Counted from the first letter of the stretch, positions 1 through 18,423 are shown. The stretch is DNA of 64,000 nucleotides from Ciona intestinalis (GCF_000224145.3 NC_020175.2:3938321-4002320), one strand, 5' to 3'. The notes: a model not told the origin generated them from the letters alone. A program made the numbers and translations.

Positions 1-4834
<4,834 letters not shown>

Positions 4835-5048
4835 TCAAAATAACCTTAAATTTTAAATCGCATTCTTCCTAGCACTGTAAAAGCATACACAATGCCTCGA
4901 TAAAAATGGTTTAAAAGTTCAGTTTAGCACTGTTTGCAATACAAATTCATTTTTTTTGTTTTTTAGTTATACTGCTATAAATAATGTGACAATTTAGTGA
5001 CATTTACCTAAAAACATGAATTTAGCACCTAATTTTTTTTAATTAAAA

Positions 5049-6455
5049 TTATCTTGTTTCATTCCCATTATGAGCTGAAAAATATTTATCTCGGAATGAG
5101 TTATGTCCGCTAAACACTGAGCTTGAAATGACAGCTTGGGCAGTTTCAGTGACATTTTCTTTTGTTAATTTTTCCATAACGATGAGTCTTCTTGAAGAAT
5201 GGCTGTTAAGAATTTGCTCATGGTTATACATTAACTTCAGCAAACTGTGCGTTGGAATTACTTTGGGAGAGTAGTCAGCTCTGTATACTGGCAACCAATA
5301 CACCAGTCTACCACCCGCAACAAGTGATTGAGCTGCGAAGTTTAACAAATCCTTAAATACGTCCTCCAGATGATATTCAGTTTGTTCTGGAAAATGGGTC
5401 AAACCAGGCTCTAATTCAGGCACAACAGGATTCTGCTTTTTTGAACCAACTTTCTGGCACGCTTCCCTAATTCCATAGGGGGGATCAGTGATTATTGCGT
5501 CAAAAAGTTCTTTCCCGTTTGTGTTCCATGCATGGCATGCAGCATCGCAGAGTAAAACATCCAAATATTGAGATCGGAGTCCATATTCCATCAAAGTGTG
5601 TCTGATGGTTTCATCCTTCTGTCTCCACCCTGCTCCCTTCCTGGACGATCTTCCTCTTGCATGAATGATGTTGTAATTGATGTCTCCTCCGATCACGTAA
5701 CCTCCAAAATGCGCAGCAGGGATCAGCAGACTCCCGGTTCCAACAAACGGATCACAAACCACTGAATTCTTATTAATTCCACCTAAATTTGTCATTAAAA
5801 TACTCAGCATCACATCCATAGATGTATTCCCAATAAATTTTCGTTTTTTGAGGCTGTACCTTTCAATCAAACTACGTTGTCCATTACACAAAAGCCGCCC
5901 AAATAGAATAGCATCTGGTTCTTTAGGTGGTTGACCCTGCACACGATTAGAGTAATCCTCTACTAGGTAGAATTCACCAGACGGATTGACCAAATCCACT
6001 TTTCCTTGGAACGGTAAGACATCCTCTAACAAATCAATTCGTTCTCTTTGTATTTCTGAAGACATCTTTTTACCAATTCCTTTGACTCTGATTGCGAAAC
6101 TTTGTGTCTCTTTAAAGCAGTCACGCTTCTGCTCCAATGGATATTCTAAAATTGACTGTTTCAATAAAGAAAAGTCAGACCCAGAGCCCCACAGTTCAAA
6201 AGCTGACATGGCACATACAGAGCGTGACATAAGCTTCAGAACATTTTCTTCTGCAATTTCTTGTAAAATTATCCATTTTGTAAAATCTGTTTTGCCAGTT
6301 GTTGGGCTAATCTTAGCCTTTTGTTTTATATTAAGCTTGAAACCGAACGTTTGGGCCACAGATTCCAACTCTGAAATGTGGGCTAGTAGTTTGTCTTGAG
6401 CCAAAAGTATCAAATATTTGCATTTAAATCCGTCAAGACATTGTCCTTTACTCAT
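5049..6455 (-). CDS. TRMT11: tRNA (guanine10-N2)-methyltransferase catalytic subunit TRM11
   Basis: Methylates N2 of guanosine 10 in cytosolic tRNAs, in complex with TRMT112. It is an intronless 468-aa ORF, close to the human length of about 463 aa. The N-terminal half is THUMP-like. The Rossmann methyltransferase follows, with motif I at about residue 238 (CDPFVGTGSLLIPAA) and the catalytic TDPPYGIR at about residue 322, which is the diagnostic amino-methyltransferase (N/D)PPY motif. The start ATG 6455 opens MSKGQCLDGFKCKYLILLAQ. A TTTTACAG acceptor-like site lies about 28 nt upstream and could be a spliced-leader site. The gene is head-to-head with the ERICH2-like gene and tandem with GCN2, whose ATG is only 260 bp downstream of this stop. 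I see no clear AATAAA between them. Confidence 0.95.
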   Translation of the reverse strand: MSKGQCLDGFKCKYLILLAQDKLLAHISELESVAQTFGFKLNIKQKAKISPTTGKTDFTKWIILQEIAEENVLKLMSRSVCAMSAFELWGSGSDFSLLKQSILEYPLEQKRDCFKETQSFAIRVKGIGKKMSSEIQRERIDLLEDVLPFQGKVDLVNPSGEFYLVEDYSNRVQGQPPKEPDAILFGRLLCNGQRSLIERYSLKKRKFIGNTSMDVMLSILMTNLGGINKNSVVCDPFVGTGSLLIPAAHFGGYVIGGDINYNIIHARGRSSRKGAGWRQKDETIRHTLMEYGLRSQYLDVLLCDAACHAWNTNGKELFDAIITDPPYGIREACQKVGSKKQNPVVPELEPGLTHFPEQTEYHLEDVFKDLLNFAAQSLVAGGRLVYWLPVYRADYSPKVIPTHSLLKLMYNHEQILNSHSSRRLIVMEKLTKENVTETAQAVISSSVFSGHNSFRDKYFSAHNGNETR

Positions 6456-7003
6456 AATTTCTACTTAACGTTAAACAGTTTCTGTAAAATACAGAAGGCA
6501 AATAAAACAAACTTTAATAGCATAAAATTACATTGTAAAGCAATTAACTCACTACTCACATATATATTTCTTAACAGAAGGGTCCTTCGTAAAAAAAATC
6601 GTAAAATAGCATACATGGATACACAATACACGATAACATGGGAAAACTTAACAAAAAGACAGCTAAAAAATGTTGCGCTTTGTTTATATACTCTCGGCGA
6701 CACCATGTGGATTAATATTGCATTCAAAGGGGACAGTTTCGAACAAAATCTAACATATATTTGTATTTATTGCTACGATGTTAACCTTTTTAAAAAAATA
6801 CGTATCAAAATAACTTTTTAAACTAAATTAATGTTTAAAATAATTTTACAATAAAGTACTGAAAAAATTGCATTTACCTCTATGGTTGTCTGGGCAAACC
6901 AACGCCAACTGACGCAATTTTTGTTTAGAAATTACCAAATTAGCATATATATCTCTAAGAATACATGCAGTAGTTTAACTCATATACCGGTAAATGTAGG
7001 GTC
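6456..7003. promoter_or_regulatory. divergent intergenic region between TRMT11 and the ERICH2-like gene
   Basis: About 550 bp separate the two start codons. The region is AT-rich, with short open frames on both strands that look accidental. It must hold both promoters; I recognise no specific binding sites. Confidence 0.4.
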
Positions 7004-9014
7004 ATGTCAACCCCTCCAATTAGTCAAAGGGATCAAGTTAAAAAATACAACGATTTAACCGAAAAATTGAAAGAGCTTACGGTTGCGAATTCTAATACCG
7101 ATGACACTGAAAATTTGAAAGACATTGAAAGTGACAAAGGAAAGAATGAAAACATAAATATTAAAATGCAGCTGAGGCAATCTGAGGTAAAAATAGAAAA
7201 TAAATAAACCAAATAAAAAAGTAAGGTTGCCAATCAAATAGTGTAGCGTTAGGTTAAGGTATATAAACTTCAATAGTTTGTAATATTGTATTATGAAACA
7301 GAGTTTATAATATTATTAATAAGTAATTATATTATGTAAGTAAAGAATCAACATGCTACATTATATACTAAACCCTAATCTTTGGCAAATTGCCTTTGTG
7401 GTCTAGGAAGATTCCTAATTCTTCAGTATATGGTTACACTAAATATATATTTGTATTTAAAACCAAGTTTACCTGGTGTAATCCTAGTTTGTAGACGAAA
7501 GCAAAATGTGTTCTTTGTGTTTTTTTACAGGATCCTTCGAGGGAAGAAGCGATTTCATTGGATGAGGATTTAGAAACTGACGACGAATCAGAAGAGGAAG
7601 ACTCCAGTGACGATGATGACGAACCAATCAGAGCTCCAGTTGAATTACTTGGGGAATTTTTACAATATATAAGGTGTTTGAAAGCATTGGTTATATGTTA
7701 AATGTGGCAAGCATTATTTTGCACCAGAGTTAGTATGGTATAACAGGGTGGGGAAAAATGGGACACAGTGTGTGCTATTTTCTCGTCCAATTTGGTAGTA
7801 AACAAATAACATTCAAGAAATTATAAAACTTCATTATCACGACCCTCATAGAGCGCTGTTAATTTTTTTAAAACACGATCAGAATATTTGGATATTATAT
7901 GCTAAAGGTGTCCCATCTTCCTCCACCCTACTATATGAGTTATTTCATCACTATAGGAAATCATGTATTTTCATTGCAAATAAATTATGTAATGTTGGGT
8001 ATTATGTTTATGATCAAATTTCCTTATTTTTTATGCCCTATGCAATAAATAATAAGCAACATGAGTTTACTTATGTTTATATGCAGAACCTGCCGCACAC
8101 AACTGTTTATATTTATTTAATTTCAACTGTTTATGTTTATTCTAAAATCACAGAAAAAATACATAGTTTCTTACTCTGTGTCATTCTCAGACAAGGTAAA
8201 TGGGAAGATGCAAAGAAACTTTGTGTAATGATTCTGATTTATGAGCCAGAAAACTCGGAAGCTTTGCAGTTTCAACCTGTTATTGACGCAAAGATACAGG
8301 TGGATATAGAAAGCTATGAACAACACCCTTTTTATTTCATATAATAATTTGCATTTCTGTGGCTGAATCACCTAAAAAGTTAAATATGCAGACATGGGGT
8401 GTATGAAACACAAAATCTGTGTTATAANNNNNNNNNNNNNNNNNNNNNNNNNNNNNNNNNNNNNNNNNNNNNNNNNNNNNNNNNNNNNNNNNNNNNNNNN
8501 NNNNNNNNNNNNNNNNNNNNNNNNNNNNNNNNNNNNNNNNNNNNNNNNNNNNNNNNNNNNNNNNNNNNNNNNNNNNNNNNNNNNNNNNNNNNNNNNNNNN
8601 NNNNNNNNNNNNNNNNNNNNNNNNNNNNNNNCTGTGAAAGTTCCATAATTCGAAAATGTAAATATAAATATTGGTTGAAAAATCATATTAAAATAAAACA
8701 GATTGAACAAGTATTTTGGAAAGTTATTAAGTTAAAAGTGTGTAATTTTATATATATAAAATTTCGTGTAAATTTATATATTTATAATTTCATTTAAAAA
8801 ATACATACAGATAGAAAAGGAGCTTGCAGAAATGAGTGATTCCTCATCTGAAGAAGAGACAGATGAGAGCAGTGACGAAGAGGATTCAGAAGAAGGGGAA
8901 GATTCATCTGAAGAAGATGAAAGTGATGAAGAAGAAATTGATCGCAGAGGTCATCTTCATAATAAACTTCTACTACCATCGGATAAAACAGATCTAGGGG
9001 TCTGGAGGCCTTAA
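7004..9014 (+). CDS. ERICH2: glutamate-rich protein 2-like (ERICH2-like)
   Basis: Four phase-compatible exons: 7004-7186, 7531-7673, 8191-8299 and 8811-9014, giving 212 aa. The N-terminal third is polar and lysine-rich. Exon 2 is acidic (EEEDSSDDDDEP), then APVELLGEFLQYI runs into exon 3, QGKWEDAKKLCVMILIYEPE, a short helical pair resembling the conserved block of vertebrate ERICH2. The C-terminus is a Ser/Glu-rich acidic tract (EEDSEEGEDSSEEDESDEEE) ending in LGVWRP. An AATAAA lies at about 9207. Its function is unknown; the vertebrate relative is testis-enriched as I recall. The assignment rests on memory of the ILIYEPEN block, so treat the name as probable only. A 204-base assembly gap (8428-8631) lies in the last intron and could hide an exon of a length divisible by three. 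Confidence 0.65.
7741..7933 (+). mobile_element. TAGTAGGG palindromic MITE, full length
   Basis: The ends read AACAGGGTGGGGAAAAATGGGACA and TGTCCCATC...CACCCTACTA. It lies in intron 2 of the ERICH2-like gene. Confidence 0.8.
8428..8631. other. assembly gap (run of N)
   Basis: 204 unknown bases. Open frames that cross it are artefacts. Confidence 0.99.
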
Positions 9015-9683
9015 TGTATATTATGCCATTGTATGGGTGGAGAAAAGCAAGAAGTAATTTACCTGCAAAAAGCCATTGAAAGTGCCTTAGATAGCTCTGT
9101 AAAGGTACAATGGGTTGTGCCGGATATCTTTTTTCTATCAGCACAGGATGTTCTCTTTACTGTGTGCAATTCTACTTTGCTTCAATTTTCGCTTCAATCT
9201 TTTACAATAAATCTTTTATTGATTTTGCAGGCGATAGGGCATGCTAGTATAGGTTGGGAACGTACATACAACTATTAATGAATGGAACAGAACATACACA
9301 CATTCAGTATAGTTTTGGAAACATACACATTAGTTAGTGGAACATAACTAAAAAATCTAGCACAATTTTAAATCACCAGTGAAAACTTATAGTTTCAAAA
9401 AAGTAGTTAGTATAGTAGTCAAAATTTAACACAACAGCTTCATTTTAGATAGTCAAATATACAGGTATAATTATGAAAGAATTAATATTGGCTAGGTGGT
9501 AAGAAGTAGCTTGGATACTGCAAATTCATACAAACCTACATAGTAGGCATTTTTACATCATCAAACAAAAAACAATGGAACATAGACATAAAATTAACAA
9601 CTAGGTATAAAAATGATTTCAAAAAATAAACTGAAAACATTCCATTAAACTGGCAAGCCAATTGAAAATTGTATTCTGGGAAT

Positions 9684-12600
9684 TTAATGGATTTGAAGCT
9701 CTTCAATTTTCTGGGTGCCATTTTCTCCACAAACACCATTGCTTTTCTTGCCCATGTCAACTTTCTGTGAAGCCGCTAGCATTTCATCTAACACTTCCCA
9801 CAGAATGGAATCAGCAGGATAGTCGTTATCCACCAAGTTAACAAGGTAATAGTTGTCAGCTATGTCGTTGATGATTTCACGAGACTTTGAGCCTTTTTCA
9901 TACAAGGAAGCCCATCGTTCATGCCACAAACCAAATGCTTCATCCTGTGAAAAAATTATAAGTTTTATTTTGGCAAACATTTGGTGAATGGTTGTGGTTA
10001 GCATGATTGCAACTTAGTCAAAGACTGGGTGCTGCTGCCATTTGGGACCTATGTATTTTTGGGCAAGTTACTTTGTTTCATACACCCCATGCTAGCTTAC
10101 GAGTTACCAAGTATATGTTACTTTGTGGGTGAGTACTTTTTGAGGATTCTTTGATTTTTTTATGTGTGGCTGATAATTTGGATAACCCATTAGTGACCGC
10201 TGGGTTGAAATAATAATTTTAAAAAAAAACTGGACAAATGTCAGAAACATCTAACTTTATTTCCTTTCCAACTCACCTTCCAAACAATAAAACTGACTGG
10301 ATCTACTACAGTGGGTTGTATAATCTCTTTTCCTGCAAAAATGCCCCATGTTACTGCATTTGGGTTGCTTCTATCTGCATTGGTGTGATCAGTTGTCCCA
10401 CATTTGTTGATCATGTGATAGTTGACCCGTGGATGATACTTCGGCAACACAGTTTTAAGAGCTTCAGCATAATGTTTGTTGATAAAGAACTCAAGGTAGG
10501 CCTGTTATAAATAAAGTAAAAAAATCACATTTTATAATTCAAAATTAGAAATTATTTTTTTTTGTATTATATACTATGAAACATTTAAATAACAAATTTT
10601 ACATAAAAAAATTGCTTAGAATTTGAAAAATTTACTTTTTGTGAAATTTGTTTTGAAAATAAGACATAATAAAATTGACATTTTCTCAAATTTTGCATAA
10701 AACATTTAATAAGAAGGTTCTTGAAAAAAACTGCCTCTTTGTTGAGTGTTATCAAAATGTAACATAATAAAACATAACATAAAAAAAATTAAAAAACTTA
10801 CTTTTTGTGAAATATATCCACCTTTGTCTCCCCAGCCATATATTGGATGTGTAGAAGGCACCGCATTCACATTTGGTTGAGAATTTATCGTTAAAACTCC
10901 AAGTTCATTGTAACGCGACAGTGTACTGCTCAATACATTTGTTTCGGGTGATAAACCGTCATCGTTCCATGGGGTTTCTGTGACCTGTAACAGGACATTT
11001 ATTTCTTTATAATTGTTAAAATAATATTGTAAATTAATGCATGAATGAAACTTGTTTCATCCTTGCTTTGCAGAAAAACGACAGTCGCTGTTTTTATATA
11101 CCTCGTGCCAGCTTACGAATTGCCGAATATGTTTCTTTGTGGATATGTTTTTTCTCGTTATGGCTAATAGTGATCAATTCCACTGTATAAAGGGCCACGA
11201 CAAAAATATCCAAAAGGGATTTTTACTATTATACACACATCTACCGGTCTTTCTCTTTTTTAGTGCCCAAATTTCTCTTATACCGTCTTTAAAAACAATT
11301 TGACTTAACTTTGTTTTAAAATATTAAAATAAATATTATAATACTAGGTCGAATGTTCTTTGTTTATTACCATATGAAAAGAAAATAGATTGAAAAGGTG
11401 TCCCATCTTCCCCCACCCTACTTTATATTCTAATCTAATCTTACCTTAACTCCATTCTCATTAACTGCTCCAGTGATAAAATGTTTAAAGACTTTCCAAA
11501 CATCTGCTTCTGATGTAAGCTCCTTTCCCCACAGTGATCTCAACTTATCTTTAGCTGTTCTCGAACGGAGAAAGAAAAGATGGTAATCTTTCAACTCACC
11601 AAAAGCAGGAGAAGCAGAGTCACCCCTGGAATAATATTAAAAAATTCAATTTCATTTTTATAGAGTATAAAGGTGGCTGTAAACAGTATCCGGCATGCGA
11701 ATTCGCTTGCGAAGTCGTATGCAAACCCATTACGAAGTTCCGCATGCGGCAGCGAAGTCCGGACAAAACAGACAAAACGGACGAATTCCGGATACTGTGT
11801 ACAGCCACCTTTACATTATTACATACACAGAAGAAGAAAACTGTTAGATCTGTATATATTTTTAAGCTTAAATGTTTTTTACAATTGTAAACTATTAACT
11901 GTATATGTTCAAATGTAAAATTAAGATGTGATAAACTCAGTTTCTAAATTCAATTGCTCCAAATGCTTCAGTCCTAAAAAACTACAATACTGTAAAGCCT
12001 ATAAAAAAATCCACAATATATATACTCTGTAATGCCTATCCTGTTGGGGTAATGGGCCAATCCTAGTTCCTAGGACCCATGGCATGCCACTCTTAGGGGC
12101 TTAACTCGTATAAAATAGAGTGTGCCTATAGAGTGCTAGGGTAATAGCCTAATGGACCAATATTGGCATAAACCCCAGAACCCATGCCATACTATGCTGC
12201 AGGACCTCACCCACATAGAATAGAACGTGCCTACACAATGTTGGGGTGATGGGCCAATTCTGCCATAAATCTCAGAACCCATGCCACACTGCAGGACCTC
12301 ATCCACATAGAATAGAATATAACTTTTCTCACCATCTTCCGTTAGGAAATTCATCCCATCCCTGTGTCCTATGGATGTAACTCTTCGGTCGATCACACCA
12401 GAAGATTGGACGAACTGTCTCATTCTCTCGTCTCTCAGGATTGGCAGATGTCTTCCAGGGAAGAGGTTTTGCAACATCCTGGCACCATAAGCCTGGAAAT
12501 AATGAATGCATGAACGAAAGTTATTTCGTCTCTTCGGTCATGTTAACGAAGAACGTAAGAGTTGACAAAAAGCGAAAAAAAGGATAGCAAAAACAACAAA

Positions 12601-15247
12601 CAACAGTTGTTTATGTCTATGTTGTTGCATATACTACTTCTATAAGTTTTGGTGGTGTGGCAGTGGTTGAAAATATACTTAAGTCAAATTGTGCATAGTG
12701 TACTGTCGTCAAAGTTTTAAGCTAACCACTTGAAAAAAAAGGTTATAAAGAAACAGTCCAGAGAAATTACAGAAATTACATAGAGTTTGATTTGAAAATC
12801 CATACATGTTAGGATAAAAAAAGGCCACACTTACAAATTACAATAGTACTTATTCTTACCAAGATTTTTCAGGATTTGAATTGTGGCAGTCTCCAGGTTC
12901 AAGGTATACATATGCAAGCCATGAACTTTGCCGGAGTTTAGAAGTGTACGACACATATCTGTTGCAAGGTCAATTCCATATCTACAATTAATAAAACCAA
13001 ACCCATATTATAATACCTGTTATATGCTAGAGGCTAAATCCTATTAATTTTGTTACATTCTCTTAAGCTTAGATTTTACTGTACACTGCAATTGGTTGAA
13101 AAAAAGAGTCATAAAAAATAGTCCATACGAAGTTACATACACGGTAAATCACAAGCGGGCAATTTGTTACATCTATTTTTCTTGTAATAAATATTAATTT
13201 CGGTTTTGAAAGTTTTAGATAAATGCTAATTGACCATTTTAGACACAAAACATTATTTAAATATTTAAAAGGTCCAGAGTATTTACTTTCTGATTGCAGC
13301 ATCATTGTCCTTTATAGGTTCAATAACTTTTTGAATTTCTTCGGGAATAGAAAGTTTTGATAACTTTGTAAGTTGAACTAATGAACGGTTCGTCTGGAAT
13401 AAATAAAACGGTATTAAATGTGTGATAGACTAATATTTAATTTTACAGTAAGTAAACATGGTTTAAATTTAAACATACCACTCTTAAACAACACTTGAAA
13501 TATATTTATATATATATATATTTTTTTTTTCAGATTTTTTTAATGTGTTTTTGAGAAATACATTTTAAAGTAAAAAGTATAACAGTAAAGTAGTAGAGTG
13601 CTACTGATGATAAATTTAGCATATATCAGCTCAAACGACGTATAGAAAATATTTTGTAAATGTAGAACAACAGAGAAAGCAACTCACCTGGATTGGAAAT
13701 ATCCCAGGAATAATGGGGCAGTCGATCCCAATTTCTCGACAATCTTTCACGAAGGTGAGGAACTCCTCAGCAGTGAAGAAGAGTTGCGTGATGATGAATT
13801 GGCCTCCCGCATCAATCTTCTCTTTCAAGTGAAGAAGATCGTCTTGGTAGGATGTGCTGTCTGGATGACCATTGGGATAACCTGGAAAAATGAGGGAAAA
13901 ATTAAAATATTGGGGGCAGAAGGTAAAAATATAAACAGATAATAAATACATAAACAGTTAAACACATAATGTATATACTGTACAAATATTTAGAAAAAGA
14001 GCAACCGCATTTAAAAAAATAGATGATGTAATAATTTTTATTTAAACAAAGTTTACCATACCTGCAACACATATGGAGAAAGCATCACCATACTCTTGTT
14101 TAATAAAACGGACCAAGTCCACCCCGTAGTTGAACCCTCCTTCTTGGTAACCCCAGCTTTCATCAGCATCTGCATTAGGGGAATAAAAAAAATGACAATA
14201 ACGAATCATTAATCTGGTTTATTCCATAAATCATTAAAAAAAAATTGTTTAAATATTTTTTAGAAATATAAAATCATAAAACATAAAATACTTGACATTG
14301 TAATAAAACGGGTAAAAACGTTTGGAATGTATTACTTCTATAACATAATATATTTTTTAATCTTGATAGATAGAAAATTTTAATGCTGAAACAAAGAGCA
14401 TAAAATACCTCCACGCAGAGCCAGAATGTTTCTGATTCCCAAGTTTTTGGTTTTCTCCAAATTCTTCTTAATAGTTTCCTTTGTTTGTTTCACACAAGTC
14501 ATATGCAGCATTGTGTCGAGGCCGCAGTAGTTCAACACTGTCCCTGCAATCTTAGTGGAGGAAGTGATCTTATCAGAGCCAGGATCACCAGCTGGATGCC
14601 ATGTGATGTCAACGAATAGAGGACCTCCTGCCCTCATTCTGTCAAATCTTTAAAGAAACAAATTTGCAATTTAAATGAATGTAACTTGCTATATCATCGT
14701 AGAGAGGCAACCCCTAGCTGATAACATAGGTGTTCTGTTTTATACACCCCGCGCAATCTTACAAGTTACCATGTATGTAACTTTGTGGTTTGATTTTTGA
14801 ATGTCCGACAATTTACACTAACTGGACAACCTATTAGTGACCACTGAGTTGAAGCAGTTGTGGTTAACTGTGTGATTTTAAAAAAGCCCAAAAAGTTCCT
14901 AGGTTTAAATATTTGGCCTGTGCATAGGCATCCTAATATACACCTAATGAATTGAATACAAAGCAAATACGTAATATACGTTCACGCGGTATAAAGTATA
15001 GATTTTAGCTTTGATTCGTTGCTATTAGCAACACATGTGTTTAACTTTATTGTCTTATTTAAAAAAAATAATAATTAAAACTACACAGTTACCTTCCGAT
15101 CAGATTAGCGGCCCCTTGTTCCGTGCGTGGCGGGAAAAATTCGAGCGAAAAGAAGGGGTCATTCGATTCTACTCTGCTGAGTATTTTATCCGCTAGTGAT
15201 TCAACGGTAAAATCGTGTCCGTTTATTCCATTGGTGACTGGAGACAT
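9684..15247 (-). CDS. MTHFR: 5,10-methylenetetrahydrofolate reductase
   Basis: Flavoenzyme reducing 5,10-methylene-THF to 5-methyl-THF with NADPH, supplying methyl groups to methionine synthase; cytosolic. Eleven exons: 15093-15247, 14409-14647, 14062-14169, 13688-13881, 13287-13393, 12860-12981, 12333-12492, 11445-11625, 10802-10984, 10277-10501 and 9684-9944, totalling 644 aa (human 656). The catalytic TIM barrel (about residues 35-290) has [10 protein letters not shown] with the catalytic Glu, [17 protein letters not shown] and [11 protein letters not shown]; the Ala (about 167) equals human Ala222, the common thermolabile site. The linker NPERRENE and the C-terminal SAM-responsive domain ([40 protein letters not shown]) are intact. 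The serine-rich phosphorylation leader of human MTHFR is reduced here to a short N-terminus ([11 protein letters not shown]). It is convergent with the ERICH2-like gene. Confidence 0.97.
11345..11424 (-). mobile_element. palindromic MITE, right-half fragment
   Basis: It carries AATGTTCTTTGTTTATTACC through GGTGTCCCATCTTCCCCCACCC. The left half is missing. It lies next to the MTHFR exon 8 donor side. Confidence 0.7.
11668..11813. mobile_element. second MITE family, AAAGGTGGCTGTA ends, copy 1
   Basis: About 146 bp with inverted ends TAAAGGTGGCTGTA...TACAGCCACCTTTA that extend inward through CAGTATCCGG / CCGGATACTG. The interior is GC-richer (CGCATGCGGCAGCGAAGTCC). It lies in an MTHFR intron. 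A second copy is at 27446-27580. Confidence 0.8.
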
Positions 15248-16652
15248 GACTGCGTATCTTTTCTATTGGAAAACGCTAAGAAACTTATGATATAGTCAAC
15301 ATTTATATCTGAAAACATAAGTTCTGTAATTGAATAAAATCTTCTTCCACCGCCGGTGCTTTCCCTGCTTCGAAATAAACGTGAGGACTTCATTCGTAAA
15401 TTATTAACTTGGAATTGAATATATCTTTTTAAAGCTGCCGTCTGTTAAGTACTGTCTTCCTATGTACTTCATCCTATTTTGGAATGAACAACTGCATAAA
15501 ATTGATAAAATGCACAACGCACTACCACCGTTTTAAATCCAAACTGAGTGAGACCGAAACTGCACATATCTCACGATTATATAGTAGAGTGCCTTTTTTC
15601 TTTTTTACTGGGCGCTTTGAGACATCTAGCGGATCAAATTATTGACGCAATAAATGCTAGATTTGGTTGCGTGCCTTCCCATTTTTATAATCATGAGCAT
15701 AGTATTAATACGATAGTGTATGCTCTTGTCAATAGGCCAGATATGCATTTTGAATATATATAAAAACGCAGACATTGTCTCATTCTCTAAAATAAGTAAC
15801 TGACGAATTTAAACATCATCGTACAGTCCTACACGCTACAAGAGTTGGCATATAAACCAGAGTCCGTATGTAAACATCACATGTTTATGTACGGTCTCTG
15901 CACGTAGTATAATTACCTTTTACAGATGTCAATAAACCTCAATTTTTCTTCCTATAACTCTTGTTAATATTACACTGTATTTGATGTGGGTGCTGACTTT
16001 TTCGAATACGTGGAATTTGGCCAATACCCCAAACACCAAGGAAGCCCATACAACTCTTTTATGTAACCATTGCAACTTATACAAGTCTTTCATGCAACCA
16101 GTGCAACTTTTTTCCAGACTTCATCCACAACACACAGTCTATTAAAATCAATACTAATACATATGTCTGACCTTAATTTATTGATGTTTCCAAATGAATA
16201 TCAATGTTCACTACAAATCATTTATTATTACTCAAACAATATTGAATGGTAAGTAACTTTCAAGTTTATTTTGGTCTTAAACAAACGTTAATCAGTTAAA
16301 CTGTGACTTGCCAATGTTAAACACCGGTATTGGAATAACAAAACAACAAAGGCATCAAAAAAGTGGTGAAAACTGTTTATTTTTATTTGTTTATGCAATA
16401 GAGAAAGAGAATAGCCTATTATGGTTAACTCCATATACAATGCTCCCTTTAAAGTTTACAAATTTTTAGAATCCAAAATGGAAAACATGAAAAAACTTAA
16501 CTGCCAATCATTAGGCATTTATCAACTTGTTTAATAAATTATAACCAAAAACAAAACAAAGCAAGCTTAACTACAAGGAACCACACATGGCTCCTGACAG
16601 CCTTTTTAAAAGTTTTAAGATATATGTTTTTTGCAACTGTTTTAATGTTGGA
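15248..16652. other. intergenic region between MTHFR start and RBX1 stop
   Basis: No gene recognised. It should hold the MTHFR promoter and the RBX1 3' UTR. An imperfect 19-bp inverted repeat sits at 15859-15899. Short ORFs at 15548 and 16070 (+) show no domain or splice support. Confidence 0.5.
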
Positions 16653-17401
<749 letters not shown>

Positions 17402-17425
17402 GTTTTGAACTATCTACCCGCTAAT
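17402..17425. promoter_or_regulatory. very short bidirectional start region, RBX1 / small gene
   Basis: Only 24 bp separate the RBX1 ATG (17401, -) from the ATG at 17426 (+). If both starts are right, the transcripts must overlap at their 5' ends or the core promoters lie inside the opposing 5' exons. Confidence 0.4.
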
Positions 17426-18170
17426 ATGTTTAGTACAAACAACCTAAATCGTACTCCTACTGTTAAACAAAAGTTTAAAATGTGTGAAAGCGTAAGTTGT
17501 ATTGTTTTCTTGTTTTTTTTATCAAAAACGTTGTTGCAATTCTTTATAATAAAATTTCAATTTTCACAAAGCGAATGGAGGTTGTATTTATGAGGTGACA
17601 ATGGCTATTGTTAATGCGTTTATTTTAGGAATTCTAATCGGGGAGCTTTTAAAGTCGACTTGGTGTGTTTTTCAGATACATTTTACAAAACGCTGTAAAC
17701 ACTTCACAAAACTAAACTAAATCAAAATGTTGCCTTTTAAAAAAAAAATTAACGATAACGAATTACTATAGGAAACTTTTCCACAACGCTGGACAGTTTA
17801 ACTGAAACACATTTGTACAGTCAATATCTTTGTATAATAACGGTGCATTTACTTTCTAATGGTTTACCTATACGGCGTATATTCAGTGAGTAATGAATCT
17901 TCGGTTTTAATAAAAAATCGTCATCGCAGAATGTGCTTTATATAATGTTTAACTTAGCGGATTACACTTCATAAAGATTTGAAGAGCGAAGGTTTACAAT
18001 TCAAACTTGAAAAGACCAATAAGAAACGAAGCAGGCATACAGTTGTAAAACATTTAAATGCGGAGACCCGTTCTAAAAGTGCGTCATCTGGAATAAAAAA
18101 AATGCTTGACGTACAAAACATTCAGCGACTTAAGTCTCGGAAGTTTAACGAAGCGTGTGGCCTAATTTGA
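17426..18170 (+). CDS. unrecognised small basic protein, two exons
   Basis: Exon 1 is 17426-17491, ending in GAAAGC|GTAAGT. Exon 2 is 17958-18170, starting after AACTTAG. Both are in phase 0 and join to a 92-aa protein, strongly basic (KRSRHTVVKHLNAETRSKS, LKSRKF), with no signal peptide or membrane segment. A polyadenylation signal AATAAA at 18183 follows the stop by 12 bp. The seam reads KMCESRITLHKDLKSEGL and looks helical. I do not recognise the family. Support comes from good splice sites, matching phase, the immediate AATAAA and the divergent position against RBX1. A single-exon reading from 17979 alone is possible but less convincing. Confidence 0.5.
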
Positions 18171-18423
18171 TTTCGTACAATGAATAAAGTGTGCCTGTTC
18201 TTTATTTAGATTTTCCTGCTGCTAAAACAGTAATGAATTGCTATTACATGTTCAGTTCAAGGCTGTTTTGGTCCACTATATAGCTTTGGAAAATGTAAAA
18301 CAGTCGTGTTAAGTGTTAGCATTGTAAAAGCGATAGCAGTATTCTAAGAGCAATTTCAATGTAAATTGTCTTGCACTGTGAAAAATTCAATAAATGATTT
18401 ATTTAATATACAGAAGCAGAATA

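Noticed and set aside
5986-6399. 137-aa open frame on the plus strand
   Set aside because: Lies antisense inside the TRMT11 coding exon and shows no domain; it is a shadow of the real gene.
6396-6821. 141-aa plus-strand open frame upstream of TRMT11
   Set aside because: Low-complexity AT-rich translation with no motif; it begins inside the TRMT11 start region. Probably chance.
8372-8797. Open frames across 8.4-8.8 kb
   Set aside because: They exist only because the run of N contains no stop codons.
8794-9144. 116-aa minus-strand frame rich in Leu/His
   Set aside because: It is the antisense of the acidic Ser/Glu tract of the ERICH2-like last exon.
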